Source: Periplaneta americana (Eukaryota; Arthropoda; Insecta; Blattodea; Blattidae). From it: 64,000 bases of DNA. The notes under the pieces are model-generated. The model saw only the letters and a program-made list of their open reading frames with translations, made no database searches and was not told the origin of the DNA. The position numbers and the translations under genes were made by a program. Every line of letters starts with the position of its first letter. Positions within the stretch are counted from its first letter, which is position 1. Location of the stretch: contig NC_091120.1 in assembly GCF_040183065.1 (NCBI RefSeq), positions 71,202,708 to 71,266,707 of the forward strand. The letters run 5' to 3'. Below are positions 22,901-33,572 of this stretch, piece after piece.

Positions 22901-24512
22901 AGGAAAAACCAGAAGATCACTGGAACAATCTGTTACCAAATCAAAGTCATTTAAATAGATAGCATTATGATCTATGGAGCTGGAACCCACCGCCGACATG
23001 ATTCCATGCGTTTTTTCTTACTGAATGTATGCTTCTCGCTAATATGTCCTTTTAATCCCTACTAGTTGTAAAAAAAATTCTATGCAACATCATATATAGC
23101 ACTATACTGACAATTCAACTTATATGATGAATTTGCAGTATTGGCTAATAACATTTCAGAACCATCTTAAAATCAACCAATCACAGTTGTGTTTCTTGAT
23201 AAGACGCTTTGTAAGGAGGCGTCTTATCTGATGAGACGCCTCTTACATTGCTTCAGTGTCAATCACAGAAAATCAAGAAATGCTAACAAAATTTAATTTT
23301 TAAAACTGCATTTTCAATAACTGTAACTTCAAGTAATAAATAAATGTCTGTAAACACTTATCGTGTTTTTGTTCTGTTAATGTAGCATTTCAGCTCATCT
23401 TACTTTTGAGGTTAAGTATTGTTGTTTCGCATATCCGCTCTGAGTAGTTGGTGCCGTGATAGATAGCAGTTTGTTTTTGTACTTCATTACAAGGAAACAT
23501 AAAACATAATTTCCTTCTGGTTTAGATCTGTCTCGTAGCCCTTGCGGTGGCAGCTGAAGACATCGCTGTCGCTGACAAAAAGAACACACAAAAGCGCGGC
23601 ATCGACCACGGCCATGGAGGAACCAGTTACAGCTCCGTCACCCTAGGTTCAGGTGCCAGTGGTCATGGAGGCCTAATTAGCTCCGCGGGTTACGGACACG
23701 GAGGAATCTCAGCAGGTCTTGGGCACGCTGGTCTTATTAGCTCCGTGGGTTATGGCCACGGAGGAATAGCCAGCGGTATCGGACATGGAGGACTCATTAG
23801 CTCCGTGGGTTACGGCCACGGAGGAATATCCAGCGGTATTGGACACGGAGGACTCATTAGCTCCGTGGGTTATGGCCACGGAGGAATATCCAGCGGTATT
23901 GGACACGGAGGACTCATTAGCTCCGGAGGTTATGGACACGGAGGATTTGGACTGGGATATGGAGGATACGGTGGAGGCGTCGGAGGTTTCGGAGGTGGCG
24001 CTGGAGGCTTTGGAGGCGGTGATGTACAGGTCAACACCATCACTCAAACAGTTCCAGTCATTGTTCCTCAGCCCTACACTGTTCCAGTCAACAGACTCGT
24101 CCCTGTGCCTGTCCAAGTACCTTACACAGTCGAGAGACCCGTCCCTGTTCCTGTAGCCGTCCCTCAACCCTACCCTGTCACCATCACCAAACCTGTTGCT
24201 GTTCCCGTTACACGACCTGTCCCTGTGCCTGTACCACAAGCCATCCCTGTCCCTGAACCTCAAGCGGTGCTCGTCCCCGTGCCTCAGGCTGTACCAGTGC
24301 CTGTGCCTCAACCCGTGCCTGTCCAAGTACGTCAGCCTATCACTGTGAATGTTCCTGTACCCGTTGTAGTTCCATCAGGTAACGCTGGAGGCGCTGGTGT
24401 CGGCGCCGGAGCCGGTTTCGGTGCTGGAGGTGCTGGTGTAGGTCATGGGTTTGGTGGATATGGAGGAATTGGCCACATCTCATCCGGAGGATACGGATAC
24501 GTCAAGCACTGA
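18071..24512 (+). CDS. Secreted Gly/His-rich, PVPV-repeat structural protein, gene 1
   Basis: Two coding exons: 18071-18085 (ATG plus four codons, donor GTGAGT) and 23526-24512 (acceptor TTTAG). The protein is about 333 aa. Residues 1-15 form a signal peptide (MRIFLICLVALAVAA). Residues 16-29 form a short pro-region ending in Lys-Arg before GIDHGHGG, a likely convertase site. Next come Gly/His-rich repeats, with a 20-aa unit GHGGLISSVGYGHGGISSGI about four times, then a GGF-rich spacer and the conserved DVQVNTITQTVPV. A core of about 110 residues of PVPVP/VPQP repeats follows, then a Gly-rich C-terminus ending GYGGIGH.SSGGYG. His/Gly-rich and Val-Pro repeats suggest a sclerotised cuticle or egg-case protein. 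The function is inferred and no named family is certain. The 5.4-kb intron is enlarged by transposons. Confidence 0.85.
18524..19535 (-). mobile_element. Tc1-like element, internally deleted, in gene 1 intron
   Basis: Ends CAATGGACCAAAAAAAGGCA and its inverse (GGTCCACTG at 19527-19535), bordered by TA. On the minus strand, 19232 to about 19080 encodes a transposase N-terminal helix-turn-helix (MGRLTNEDKISIKHLH, SARQIVKNNYAQREWS). About 19000 to 18790 encodes the C-terminal end (EHLRQRLLE, EWDRLDQ-like, RRLQIVVRANGGHKEH). The catalytic middle is lost and both pieces carry stops. It is a non-autonomous relic. Confidence 0.8.
19905..19937. repeat. (GA)n microsatellite
   Basis: About 33 bp of GA/AG dinucleotides in the gene 1 intron. 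Confidence 0.9.
20000..21895. repeat. Unclassified interspersed repeat, copy A (interrupted)
   Basis: Two segments, 20000-20292 and 21433-21895, match a second copy at 45450-46483. Shared blocks are TGACTATTACAC.TTTACTA, TTTCAACCAATC.TGGCTGCT, TTATTTAGGTTATGTT, GATTATGGATAGTCACGTAT, AAAATGAAACTGAATCAAC and TTAAATCCCACTCGAGTTTT. The gap is a 1140-bp TIR element. No coding capacity. The last part (CACTCGAGTTTT...ACTCTAGTGAG) can form a hairpin. I cannot name the family. Confidence 0.75.
20293..21432. mobile_element. TIR element nested in repeat copy A
   Basis: Begins GGGCTATTCCATTCAAATCG and ends with a diverged inverse (CGATTTCATATAGATTAGCCC). It is flanked by TATA on both sides (20289-20292, 21433-21436). 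The uninterrupted paralogous copy at 45450-46483 supplies the empty site, proving insertion. 1140 bp, no transposase recognised. The 4-bp TATA duplication could also be read as TA, so the superfamily is open. Confidence 0.75.
21900..23525. other. Remainder of gene 1 intron
   Basis: AT-rich. At 23208-23250 a short hairpin occurs (AGGAGGCGTCTTATC and its inverse GATGAGACGCCTCTTA). No other supported feature. A T-rich stretch precedes the acceptor at 23525. Confidence 0.5.
23710..23945 (+). repeat. In-frame 60-bp tandem repeats in gene 1
   Basis: Near-identical 60-bp units encode GHGGLISSVGYGHGGISSGI (20 codons). They differ from one another at only a few bases. Genes 2 and 3 lack this expansion, so it arose after duplication and is probably length-polymorphic. 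Confidence 0.85.
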
Positions 24513-24558
24513 TCACTTCAAGATCTAGAACAGCATATCATCGTGTGTGACCTGCATC

Positions 24559-24577
24559 GCTCATGTTGGACTGTGAC
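24559..24577 (+). promoter_or_regulatory. Conserved 3'UTR motif, gene 1
   Basis: GCTCATGTTGGACTGTGAC, 46 nt after the stop. A matching motif lies 46 nt after the stop of gene 3 and 38 nt after that of gene 2. Confidence 0.65.
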
Positions 24578-24687
24578 ATCATATTAATTCTCATTATTGT
24601 TAGTTTTATATTATTGTGTTAATTTAGAAAACAAAATGTCTAATTTGTTCTTCATTTTTTGTATGCATTAAAATCATTTCTACCTTC

Positions 24688-24693
24688 AATAAA
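24688..24693 (+). terminator. Poly(A) signal, gene 1
   Basis: AATAAA about 175 nt after the stop codon, followed by an AT-rich stretch. It implies a 3'UTR of about 200 nt. Confidence 0.7.
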
Positions 24694-24719
24694 TTACATA
24701 TTTTTATACTTTAATACTT

Positions 24720-26490
24720 AGTAATATTATTTATAGATTTAGTTTTATTTGTTATAAAGTAAAATGATATTGAAAGCAATCGAGTCGCATTGTTATCTTT
24801 GTGACTGAAGTCAAAATTCAAATTCTAGTAATTCTGTTTGAAGCAATATTCGAGGATACTGTAGATTTTCTCTGGGAACTCTCTTTTTTTCAGCTATTAT
24901 TTTGAATACATGCTCAATCATTATTATCTCTCTCGATAAACAGCATGGATCTATTTACGTCCAAGAGGAAGGTTACAAGTCACGGTGTTACAGATGCAAT
25001 GTTTCAGTCTATTATAGAAATGGTGATGATTGTCTCTTGGTGGTGCCAAGTTCTTGGGTTGTATCACTATATGTAAATATCCAACATTTCGCGGCTACGT
25101 ATCAGTTCCATTAGGGAAGGCAAGTAACAGAGAAACACAAAATTGTTATCGTTATAAAGAGCTAGTCTACAGGACGACTGGAATTTCCTTCACTGACTAT
25201 GTAACAGATACTTGGCTCACAAACATTGGACGTTTGTATATTTATGATAAGATACAGAAATCTCGAAACCTCACAGTACATTGTATGACGTGAAAATCTG
25301 CAAATCTTACTCGCGTAAATACTACAATATCCTTTTTATTTCGAAAATATTTGTCATTAAGTTATTTGCATTGATTCATATCCCCAAGGTTTGACAGAAT
25401 TTCAACAGTCCCAAAAAAGTATATTATTTCCTCTCTCGCAATTAAAATTTGTATCATTACCTCCTTCTCCTTCGTCTTCTTCTTCTTCGTCTTCTTCTTC
25501 TTCTATTACTATATTCCCAGGATAATATAAATACACTTCACCTCAAATTAGGTGTACAGGGAAGAATGGATATACGAAATGAACTGTTACCATAAAGGAT
25601 ATAGGCTACATAAATAAAATCACTCCAAAAGCTTTTCAGCATTATGTGCCTGAATCGAGCACTTTTCTTCTCAGTGAAAGAAAGATAGACAGAGCACAGC
25701 AATTTTTTGTCTGTTAGCGAAAAATCTGACTCTTTCAGCAACTACTTTCCATGACGAAATGCACTTGTATGAAGTAATAAAAATTTCAATGCAATCAAAT
25801 TAATAAAAAAATTAAATTCAGAACAAAAACATATATATCATTAACCAGTAATGAATACAGATACGAGAATAACATTTGATGCTCCCTTATTGTATAAGTT
25901 TCGCTTCAAGACACTGCGCAAGTGCAGTAAACAAGAATCCTTGTATATAATGCTACTTGTGGACACCGTGCGAAATTGTTGCTTACATATAGGAGGACTC
26001 CAATCAAGACTCGTCCCAAATTTTAATTCCGTCTCTGTACATAGGACAGAAACCGACAGGCGATTAAATCTTAATGGCTGAAACATCACCACTTGGTCAC
26101 AAGCGTTGAGACGTTCTAAATTTATGTTTTCTTTCAAAGTGACGGATACAATAGCCTCGGCTTCGTCTTCCATTACTTTTTAATTCCAAACCTTCATCGG
26201 TGTTCTGATACATGTCATTCTCAATACATGTTGTGTAAATCAACCCTATGAAAATATGCATGTCACAAATTTACTTATCTACGCTAACAAACTGTATTCC
26301 CAAGTTCATAAAAATAGTTATCGCGCTGTCCCTGGCAGTGGATTGTGGCTTGTGACATACAAGTTGGGGATGATTTGCGGTTAGGACAAGTTCTCAGCGT
26401 CCTAGTACTGAATTTTTGGAAGAGGAAAAACAGTAACGTTGTCAATAATACGATTATTTATCGCGATATAAGATAATTCATTTTAATCTT
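24720..26490. other. Intergenic DNA, no gene recognised
   Basis: Contains a TTC-rich tract at 25467-25507. A 110-codon open frame lies on the minus strand (26173-25841, MEDEAEAIV...), in which I recognise no domain or splice context. Frames at 24902-25293 on the plus strand are likewise unsupported. Confidence 0.4.
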
Positions 26491-26507
26491 AAAATTTCTC
26501 TTACCTA

Positions 26508-27658
26508 AATGGGAGTATAAGGGTACAGTGCATCAGTTATTCATAGATTTCAAAAAGGCATATGACTCGGTTAAGAGAGAAGTTTTATATGATATTCTTA
26601 TTGAATTTGGTATTCCCAAGAAACTAGTTCGATTAATTAAAATGTGTCTCAGTGAAACGTACAGCAGAGTTCGAATAGGTCAGTTTCTGTCGGATGCATT
26701 TCCAATTCACTGCGGGCTAAAGCAAGGAGATACACTATCACCTTTCCTTTGCTCTAGAGTATGCCATTAGGAAAGTCCAGGATAACAGAGAGGGTTTGGA
26801 ATTGAACGGGTACATCAGCTGCTTGTCTATGCGGATGACGTGAATATGTTAGGAGAAAATCCACAAACGATTAGGGAAAACACGAGGATTTTACTGGAAG
26901 CAAGTAAAGAAATAGGTTTGGAAGTAAATCCCGAAAAGACAAAGTATATGATTATGTCTTGTGACGGAAATATTGTGCGAAATGGCAATATAAAAATTGA
27001 AAATTTATCTTTCGAAGAGGTGGAGAAGTTCAAATATCTTGGAGCAACAGTAACAAATATAAATGACACTCGGGAGGAAATTAAACACAGAATAAATATG
27101 AGGAATGCCTGTTATTATTCGGTTGAGAAGCTTTTATCATCCAGTCTGCTGTCAAAAAATCTGAAAGTTAGAATTTATAAAACAGTTATATTACCGGTTG
27201 TTCTTTATGGTTGTGAAACTTGGACTCTCACTTTGAGAGAGGAACATAGGTTAAGGGTGTTTGAGAATAAGGTGCTTAGGAAAATATTTGGGGCTAAGAG
27301 GGATGAAGTTACAGGAGAATGGAGAAAGTTACACAACACAGAACTGCACGCATTGTGTTCTTCACCTGACATAATTAGGAACACAAAATCCAGACGTTTG
27401 AGATGGGCAGGGCATGTAGCACGTATGGGCGAATCCAGAAATGCATATAGAGTGTTAGTTGGGAGGCCGGAGGGAAAAAGACCTCTAGGGAGGCCGGGAC
27501 GTAGATGGGAAGATAATATAAAAATGGATTTGAGGGATGTGGGATATGATGATAGAGAATGGATTAATCTTGCTCAGGATAGCGACCGATGGCGGGCTTA
27601 TGTGAGGGCGACAATGAACCTCCGGGTTCCTTAAAAGCCAATAAGTAAGTAAGTATTC
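26508..27658 (+). mobile_element. RTE-like LINE, 5'-truncated copy (family YADDVNMLGENP)
   Basis: 1151 bp flanked by a perfect 10-bp duplication CTCTTACCTA (26498-26507 and 27659-27668). It begins at RT motif A (LFIDFKKAYDSVKREVLYD) and continues with motif B (CGLKQGDTLSP). A small deletion and frame change lie between 26750 and 26830. Then come motif C (YADDVNMLGENP) and a 264-codon frame to MNLRVP-stop. The 3' tail is AAAAGCCAATAAGTAAGTAA. It closely matches the minus-strand copy at 7848-8672. A recent, dead-on-arrival insertion. Confidence 0.92.
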
Positions 27659-27884
27659 CTCTTACCTACTCAACAGCGAATCCATTCCATTACAGTCCTC
27701 ACAAAAGAGAACATGTCGAAATGCTAGTTGATAATTTGTACTCTGGTAAATGTCACGAAAAATAAAAACGCGGTTACCAACATACACTGTAAGATATAGA
27801 AAATAAATTTGAAATACTGGATAAAAACCGTTGTAGCTTACTAGTACATTTTAGTAGCCTACATCATTAACTTTTCCATATACA

Positions 27885-28170
27885 GTGCAACTCCACAAAT
27901 AGACGCTCACTCTCGTTTACTTCACGATACAAGGTAAGTCAACGCACCCTTCCCCGTGCTGCACAGGGCTAACCAATTGAACCAGTGCAGTAGTGTGCAG
28001 ATTTTCGTACACTTTGGTAGCATGGCAGGAAACAAAAAAAAAATGTGTACTTATGTTGAAGCAGAAGTTACAAATATTGGAACGGTTTAAAATCAATCAG
28101 AGTCATCGCTCAAGAATTTGACATTTCGATCAGAACAGTGCATGGGATAAAAAAAATTCATCTAAATACG
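27885..28170 (+). mobile_element. pogo/Tigger-like remnant
   Basis: Starts near CAGTGCAACTCCACAAATAG (a plausible terminal repeat). At 28022-28160 it carries the N-terminal CENP-B-type helix-turn-helix of a pogo-like transposase (MAGNKKK, LKQKLQILERFK, then in another frame VIAQEFDISIRTVHGIKK). A frame change and missing catalytic domain make it a fossil stub. Confidence 0.6.
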
Positions 28171-28474
28171 AGGCATTCTGTAGTGATAAGAAGTGTTGTT
28201 ATTATGAGTTAATTGTAGGACGAAAACACAGCTTATTTTGTGTAATTTCCTCAATTTAATCAATAAGGATGATATATGTTCTCTCTTGAAGGGTATACAC
28301 CATTTTAAAATAACTTAATACACAAACACAACTATTACATGAAATGCTCAATAAGTTTTTGTAGCTTTATTCTCGTAAGCTCTAACCAACAATAACAATA
28401 ATCCAGGTTGCCAGGCGACGATAGAAAAGATGCGAAAACAAATTAATGAGGTGTATAAACAATTGAATGCTCTT

Positions 28475-29884
28475 TCAACTATACTAATAATAAATCTGTA
28501 GCCGAAATATTTCTGGTAATTTTCGATTTTCCAAAAATAATTGGTCCTAATATGTATAATTAATCACCCTGAAACCGAAAATCGCTTTTTTGAAATTTTT
28601 GTTTGTATTTCTGTCTGTCTGTCTGTCTGTCTGTCTGTATGTTTGTTACCTTTTCTCGCGATAATGGCTGAACCGATTTCGATGAAAATTGGAATATAAA
28701 TTAAGTTCGTTGTAACTTAGATTATAGGCTATATGGCATTCAAAATACATTATTTAAAAGGGGGGCTATAAGGGGGCCTGAATTAAATAAATCGAAATAT
28801 CTCGCTTATTATTGATTTTTGTGAAATATGTTACATAACAAAAGTTTCTTTGAAAATGATTTCTGATACGTTTTATTCTCTGAAAAATTTTGATAGGACT
28901 GATATTTAATGAGATAAATGAGTTTTAAAATTAAAATAACTGCCGTATAAGGCGGTGTATTGAAATAAAAAACAAATGACTTCGTCTATAAGGGGTCTTG
29001 GACACAACAATCGAAAGTTATGAAACATAGCCTACAGACAATGTTTCTGTGTTTGAATGAAGCTAAATTAACCGATTTGTATAATTAATTATTATTTCAT
29101 CATTGGAAAGTGTAGTTTCTCTGGATGGACATAATGCTATAATGTTATTACAGTAACTTGTGAGTGAATTGAGGACAGGTAAGATTAAAATAGCTTCTTA
29201 TGCACAGAAAACTTGATAGGTTATTCTGTATATTCATTTCCTGTATTTCTTATAATAATGTTTATGAATATATTCATTTTTATCTCAGAGAATTAACGAA
29301 CAACGAGAGTGTATTGATTTAGTATGCAGTAATAGTACGTTAGCTTAGCAATCCATTATTTTATAATTCAAATTTTAACTATGCTCAATTGAATCGTGTT
29401 AAAATACATAAAATACATATGCAATAAATGCAATGCAAAAAAATTGAGTAATGAGCCAAGCAAATTATGTTGCGCTGTTGTAAAAGTTGTTCCTTTTGAG
29501 ATTCAAGAGCTCCCACAACAAATTAAAAACTTTCTAATTCGAGTACATCCGTTATGAACACACTTTTTCATAATATAATATAATATAAACATAATAATAA
29601 ATCTGTAGCCAAAATTTTTCTGTTAATTTTCGCTTTTCCAAAAATAATTGGTAATAACAATTAAGAAACATGTTAAAGGAATTGTCATTGCACCAAATGA
29701 GTGGTCTCTGGATCAAAATGATCACATTTTAATATTTTAAATACAATTTAAATTAAGTAACATATTAAACGATTTATCCTTCTATCAAACACGAATGTTC
29801 CCTGGATCAAATGTCCTATTTTAATTATGTAATTACTTTATATTTATTTCTAACGGGTGCAGCTGAGCGCACGGGTACGGCTAG
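28475..29884 (+). mobile_element. Helitron, non-autonomous, with a duplicated 5' end
   Basis: 5' end near 28475-28500 (ATACTAATAATAAATCTGTA, then GCCGAAATATTTCTGGTAAT). The interior has (GTCT)n at about 28610-28638 and the phrase GGCTGAACCGATTTCGATG, common to insect Helitrons. The 3' end has a small hairpin (GTGC...GCAC, 29857-29872), then GGGTACGGCTAG followed by T (CTAG at 29881-29884), as expected for CTRR-T. A second 5'-end copy (AATAATAAATCTGTAGCC) starts near 29592, only about 295 bp before the 3' end. No Rep/helicase coding sequence. Confidence 0.75.
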
Positions 29885-29899
29885 TATTTAAATATAAAA

Positions 29900-30920
29900 A
29901 TACAGTATAGGGGTGCCATTTGAAATTTCAAAGTGGGGGTGGCTGGGGTCGGAGGTAAAATCTAAAATAAAATTAAGCCTAGTTTAAGACTTCCCCTTCA
30001 ATATCTAAATTTACGTTTTTTTTTTTAAATTGAATTCAATTTAAGTAACTAGTTATTTAGAGTGGGATGTTTTGAAATGAAAGTCCTGTATGTAGATACA
30101 TTTAGAGAGTTTTCCTCCAGAAGTTTTTTTTTATGTTTCAAATGTATCACGTATACTATACTTAATCACGGATTTGTTTTGTTATATATTTTGCATATAC
30201 TACAATATATTATTTAAAATTATGTACCTTAATTATTTATGTTTCGGCCCGCACGCCATAAAAAACATTGTACAGCCCTTATGTTTACCAATGTCCGCAG
30301 TACTCCGTAGAAAGACGTGTTCGTACCTCGTCTCGCACACGGACCATTGCTGTGTCTATTTGTGGAGTTCCACTGTATCGTTATGGACACAAGATCCGTT
30401 TTTCACAACATACAATAGGCTATAAGAGACAGATTAGTAACTTGTATGTCCACAGATTAGTGTCGCGGAGATCGGTGGAACATGCATGTCCTCCAACACA
30501 CTAAAGAAAAGGTTTCTGATATGAATGCTTTACGTTTTCGTTAATCATTTTTAGTATTAACCTTTAATATTGGTAACTCTTTTTATATTTAAGGTCCCCT
30601 TTAAAATACAAGGCGTGTTAAAACCTCCAAAGGATAACTTTAAATCGATGATTTTGTAACATTTTCCTTTCAGTCCAAATGTAATCATTATCCGTCTATT
30701 GAGTGTAAGGTTATTACTCACAAATAATTCTTTAAAACTCACATTGATTTATGCTACAGAATCGAAGGCAAGCACAACTAAAATTAAAACTTCTTCGAAT
30801 ATCTGAAACAAAATTTAAGAAAATGTTGCTGCAAGCTACATTAGGAATTTAGAAAACAGGGATTAAAAACAGACACACACAAATTATTGTCAAATGAGTA
30901 AAATTATGAAGATTTTAATG
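29900..30920. other. Intergenic DNA, no gene recognised
   Basis: A GC-richer patch at 30245-30510 stays open in two frames but shows no recognisable domain. Poly-T runs are at about 30016 and 30128. Confidence 0.4.
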
Positions 30921-30930
30921 GGTTACTCAC

Positions 30931-31043
30931 CTGGACGTAATGTCGACAGCGTTCTTCTGAAGCAAGAAGAATGTGTCTTGAAATTCCATTATAAAGTTCA
31001 AATGAAAGATGAACCTCTTTGTCCATGACTTCATTTGCCAAAC
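30931..31043 (-). CDS. Isolated internal exon of an unidentified host gene
   Basis: On the minus strand a T-rich tract and TTGTTCCAG (acceptor ending at 31044) precede 113 bp, which are followed by a perfect donor GTGAGT (30930 leftwards). In the frame that skips the first two bases it is open throughout. It reads LANEVMDKEVHLSFELYNG, then ISRHILLASEERCRHYVQ, and ends in phase 0. A second frame is also open but its composition is less protein-like. There is no transposon signature. I cannot name the protein. The rest of the gene must lie in exons not visible here or outside the window. Confidence 0.55.
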
Positions 31044-31188
31044 CTGGAACAACATATCACAGACAAGTAATAAATAATAAAGACAATCAATAAAAAGAAT
31101 TCAGAATCTAAATTCTATTCTGTCTGATATGGGTAGTGTACAGGAAGCCGACCGTGAGGAAGAATGTCGATTAGTTAATGTATATATA

Positions 31189-31929
31189 CAGAGTGATTCA
31201 AAACCTCTGCGACAAACTCTGAAGGGTGATAGATCTAACAATAAGGAACCCATTTTTTAAAATAACTTACGTCTTTTGACGCATCGTTTCGAAGTTACCG
31301 TTGAAAATGTTTTTTTTGCGAGAGCGTACGCCAATGTATGCGAATGTGTGCACCCCTGTTTGTTTGTTGAGATATTTGTAAGAGACGAGAAGGTTGTTGT
31401 CGGTTGTTTACGTTTAATGTTCAATATCTTTGCCTTTCAGTTCTGTCTAATCATTAATATTGAGAATGGATGTCTACACTTTTCCCGAGTTGGCCGACAT
31501 AGTAATGTGTGATGTGGAGGCTCGCGGAAATGGAAGAAGAGCTCTCCACATGTATCAACAACAGTTTCAAAACAGAAATCACCCTCACAACACAATGTTT
31601 GCTCAGTTTTATCAGCGCCTTCGAGACGATGGGTCTCTTCGTCCCCGGCGCATTGGTGGAAGACCGCGTAGACATCCATTCTCAATTGATGATTACACTG
31701 AACTGAAAGCAAAAGGTATTGAACATTAAACGTAAATAAACAACAACCCTACTCTTCTCTTACAAACATCTCAACAAACAGGGGTGCACACATTCGTATA
31801 CATTGACGTACGCCAGCGCAAAAACATTTTCAACGGTAACTTCGAAAGGACGCGTCAAAACAAAAAGGTTTCCTTATTGCTAGATCTATCAACCCTCAGA
31901 GTTTGTCGCAGAGGTTTTGAATCACCCTG
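31189..31929. mobile_element. Mariner-derived foldback element with DUF4817-type HTH
   Basis: The ends CAGAGTGATTCAAAACCTCT and its inverse are flanked by TA. The arms are exceptionally long, left 31189 to about 31480 and right about 31666 to 31929. Within the left arm and core, 31466-31729 encodes a transposase N-terminus (MDVYTFPELADIVM, RALHMYQQQFQNRN, MFAQFYQRLRDDGSLRPRR). This is the helix-turn-helix domain found before many mariner-family transposases. No catalytic domain. The right arm is an inverted copy of the 5' end including the start codon. Confidence 0.8.
31460..31729 (+). pseudogene. Transposase N-terminal HTH fragment (DUF4817-like)
   Basis: An 89-codon open frame, most likely starting at the second Met (MDVYTFPELAD). 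It encodes only the DNA-binding N-terminus of a mariner-type transposase and stops after reading into the inverted arm. It could still make a small DNA-binding peptide if transcribed, which is speculation. Confidence 0.65.
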
Positions 31930-31982
31930 TATATTTATTTATTTTTTCAAGTTAATGTTCCGTAACGCAGAATATATATATG

Positions 31983-32495
31983 GGAAATGCCTGTTGTTAT
32001 TCAATCTGCTCTCAAAAATGCTGGAAGTTATAATTTATAAAACAGTTATATTATCGGTTGTCCTGAATGGTTGTGAAACTTGGACTCTCACTTTGAGAGA
32101 GGAAGAGAGGCTGAGGTTGTTTGAGAATAAGGTGCTTAGGAAAATATTTGGGGCTAAGAAGGATTAAGTTACAGGGAAATAGAGAAAGTTACACAACGCA
32201 GAACTAAACTCATTGTGTTCTTCACCTAACATAATTAGGAACGTTTGAGATGGGCAGGGCATGTAGCACGTATGAGCGAATCCTGAAATGCATCTAGGGT
32301 GTTAGTTGGAAGACCAGAGGGAAGACCTTTGGGAAGGCAGAGACGTAGATGGGAGAATAATATTAATATGGATTTGAGGGAGGTGGGATATGATTGTAGA
32401 GACTGGATTAATTTTGCTCAGAACAGGGACCGTTGGCAGGCTTATGTGAGGTGGGCAATGAACCTCCGGGTTCCTTAAAAGCAATAAATAAATTG
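31983..32495 (+). mobile_element. RTE-like LINE 3' fragment (family YADDVNMLGENP)
   Basis: Reads KMLEVIIYKTVILSVVLNGC, ETWTLTLREEERLRLFENKV and LRKIFGAKKD-stop. It continues in broken frames through the GRPEG.PLGR block to MNLRVP-stop at about 32479, and its tail is AAAAGCAATAAATAAA. More mutated than the copies at 7848 and 26508, so older. It lies about 50 bp after the foldback element. Confidence 0.85.
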
Positions 32496-32499
32496 ATAT

Positions 32500-33340
32500 T
32501 CCACACTAACTTCTGAATAAAATGCTAATACATAATGTAGACGTAACGCAAGGATGTATAACAGCTATGAGCGAACTTGGATTCTTTAGGATGCTACCTG
32601 GCAGCAGTATATGTTATGTTGTACAAATAGGAGCGACCAAAAGACAACGGTGAACAAAATTAACATTATTAAGTCGAGATGCTATAACTCATCATACTTT
32701 TGTTTACACATATTTAATAAATTTAATATTACAATTATGTCACAGCAGAAGATATTATGTACGATTTTGAATAACCAACAAAATGTTCCTTGTGTATTAA
32801 AATATGGAATGAATAATTTAAAAGTAACTGCATTCACGTATACAACTTTGGAAATGCTGGAGTACTGCATCATTGTCGTCATAACAGAAATACTGTACTA
32901 TTATACGAAAATAAACCTTCTAAAAAAAATTTTGTCAGAATTTCTTCTTCCATTTCCACCTCACACCAGCCTTATTACGTCTCGAAAAATGTTATTTAAA
33001 GGAGGAAATCTAAGCATAGGGCGCTTATCATGATCGAATAGCTTGGTCTTTAATCTTGGGTTTTGTTAGGTTCATGGAAACCTAGCGGTACGTACTGTAT
33101 GTGCTGCTGAAACTCGTAATATAGGCCTACTAATTTACGAATTTTCATATGTACTTCATAGTTTAAGGAATTGTAAAAGCTAAAGAAATCTTGTCATTAT
33201 ACGTACATTTGAGCATTGCAGTATGTGGAAGTTCAATTAATTTTAACTGCAACTCTGGAGGAAATTTTCCACTGATAGTAAATTTATCGCTGAACGATTA
33301 TTTTACTTCGTTATTTAGCGACACTTTATCAACTACGTGT
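32500..33340. other. AT-rich spacer, no gene recognised
   Basis: A 140-codon plus-strand frame (32611-33033) has no recognisable domain, no splice context and AT-driven composition. I do not call it. Confidence 0.4.
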
Positions 33341-33344
33341 TATT

Positions 33345-33545
33345 TAGCCTCGATGGTATTGGTGATAGTAAGATGGTATTTGGTGAGATGAGGTCGAGAA
33401 TACGCCATACATTACCCGACATTTGCCTTACGGTTGGGAAAAACCTCGGAAGAAACCCAACTAGGTAACCAGCCCAGGAGGGAATCGAAACCACGACCGA
33501 GCGCAACTCTGGATCAGCCCGCCGAATGATATACCAAACATTAAA
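33345..33545 (-). mobile_element. tRNA-derived SINE copy
   Basis: The right end is an inverted tRNA-like head (GAGGGAATCGAAACCACGAC and GGATCAGC). The body has ACCTCGGAAGAAACCCAACT and AGGTAACCAGCCCAGGAG, paralleling family B at 15868-16107 but diverged. Confidence 0.65.
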
Positions 33546-33572
33546 AATATTGTCATTAAACAAAGAATTGTA

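Noticed and set aside
23709-24326. 205-codon antisense frame over gene 1 exon 2, and similar antisense frames over genes 2 and 3
   Set aside because: Shadow frames created by the repetitive Gly- and Pro-Val codons. The sense strand has promoter, splice sites, signal peptide and poly(A) signal.
25841-26173. 110-codon minus-strand gene
   Set aside because: No recognisable domain, promoter or splice partner. Length is possible by chance at this locus.
32611-33033. 140-codon plus-strand gene
   Set aside because: Composition follows the local AT bias, with no domain or gene context.
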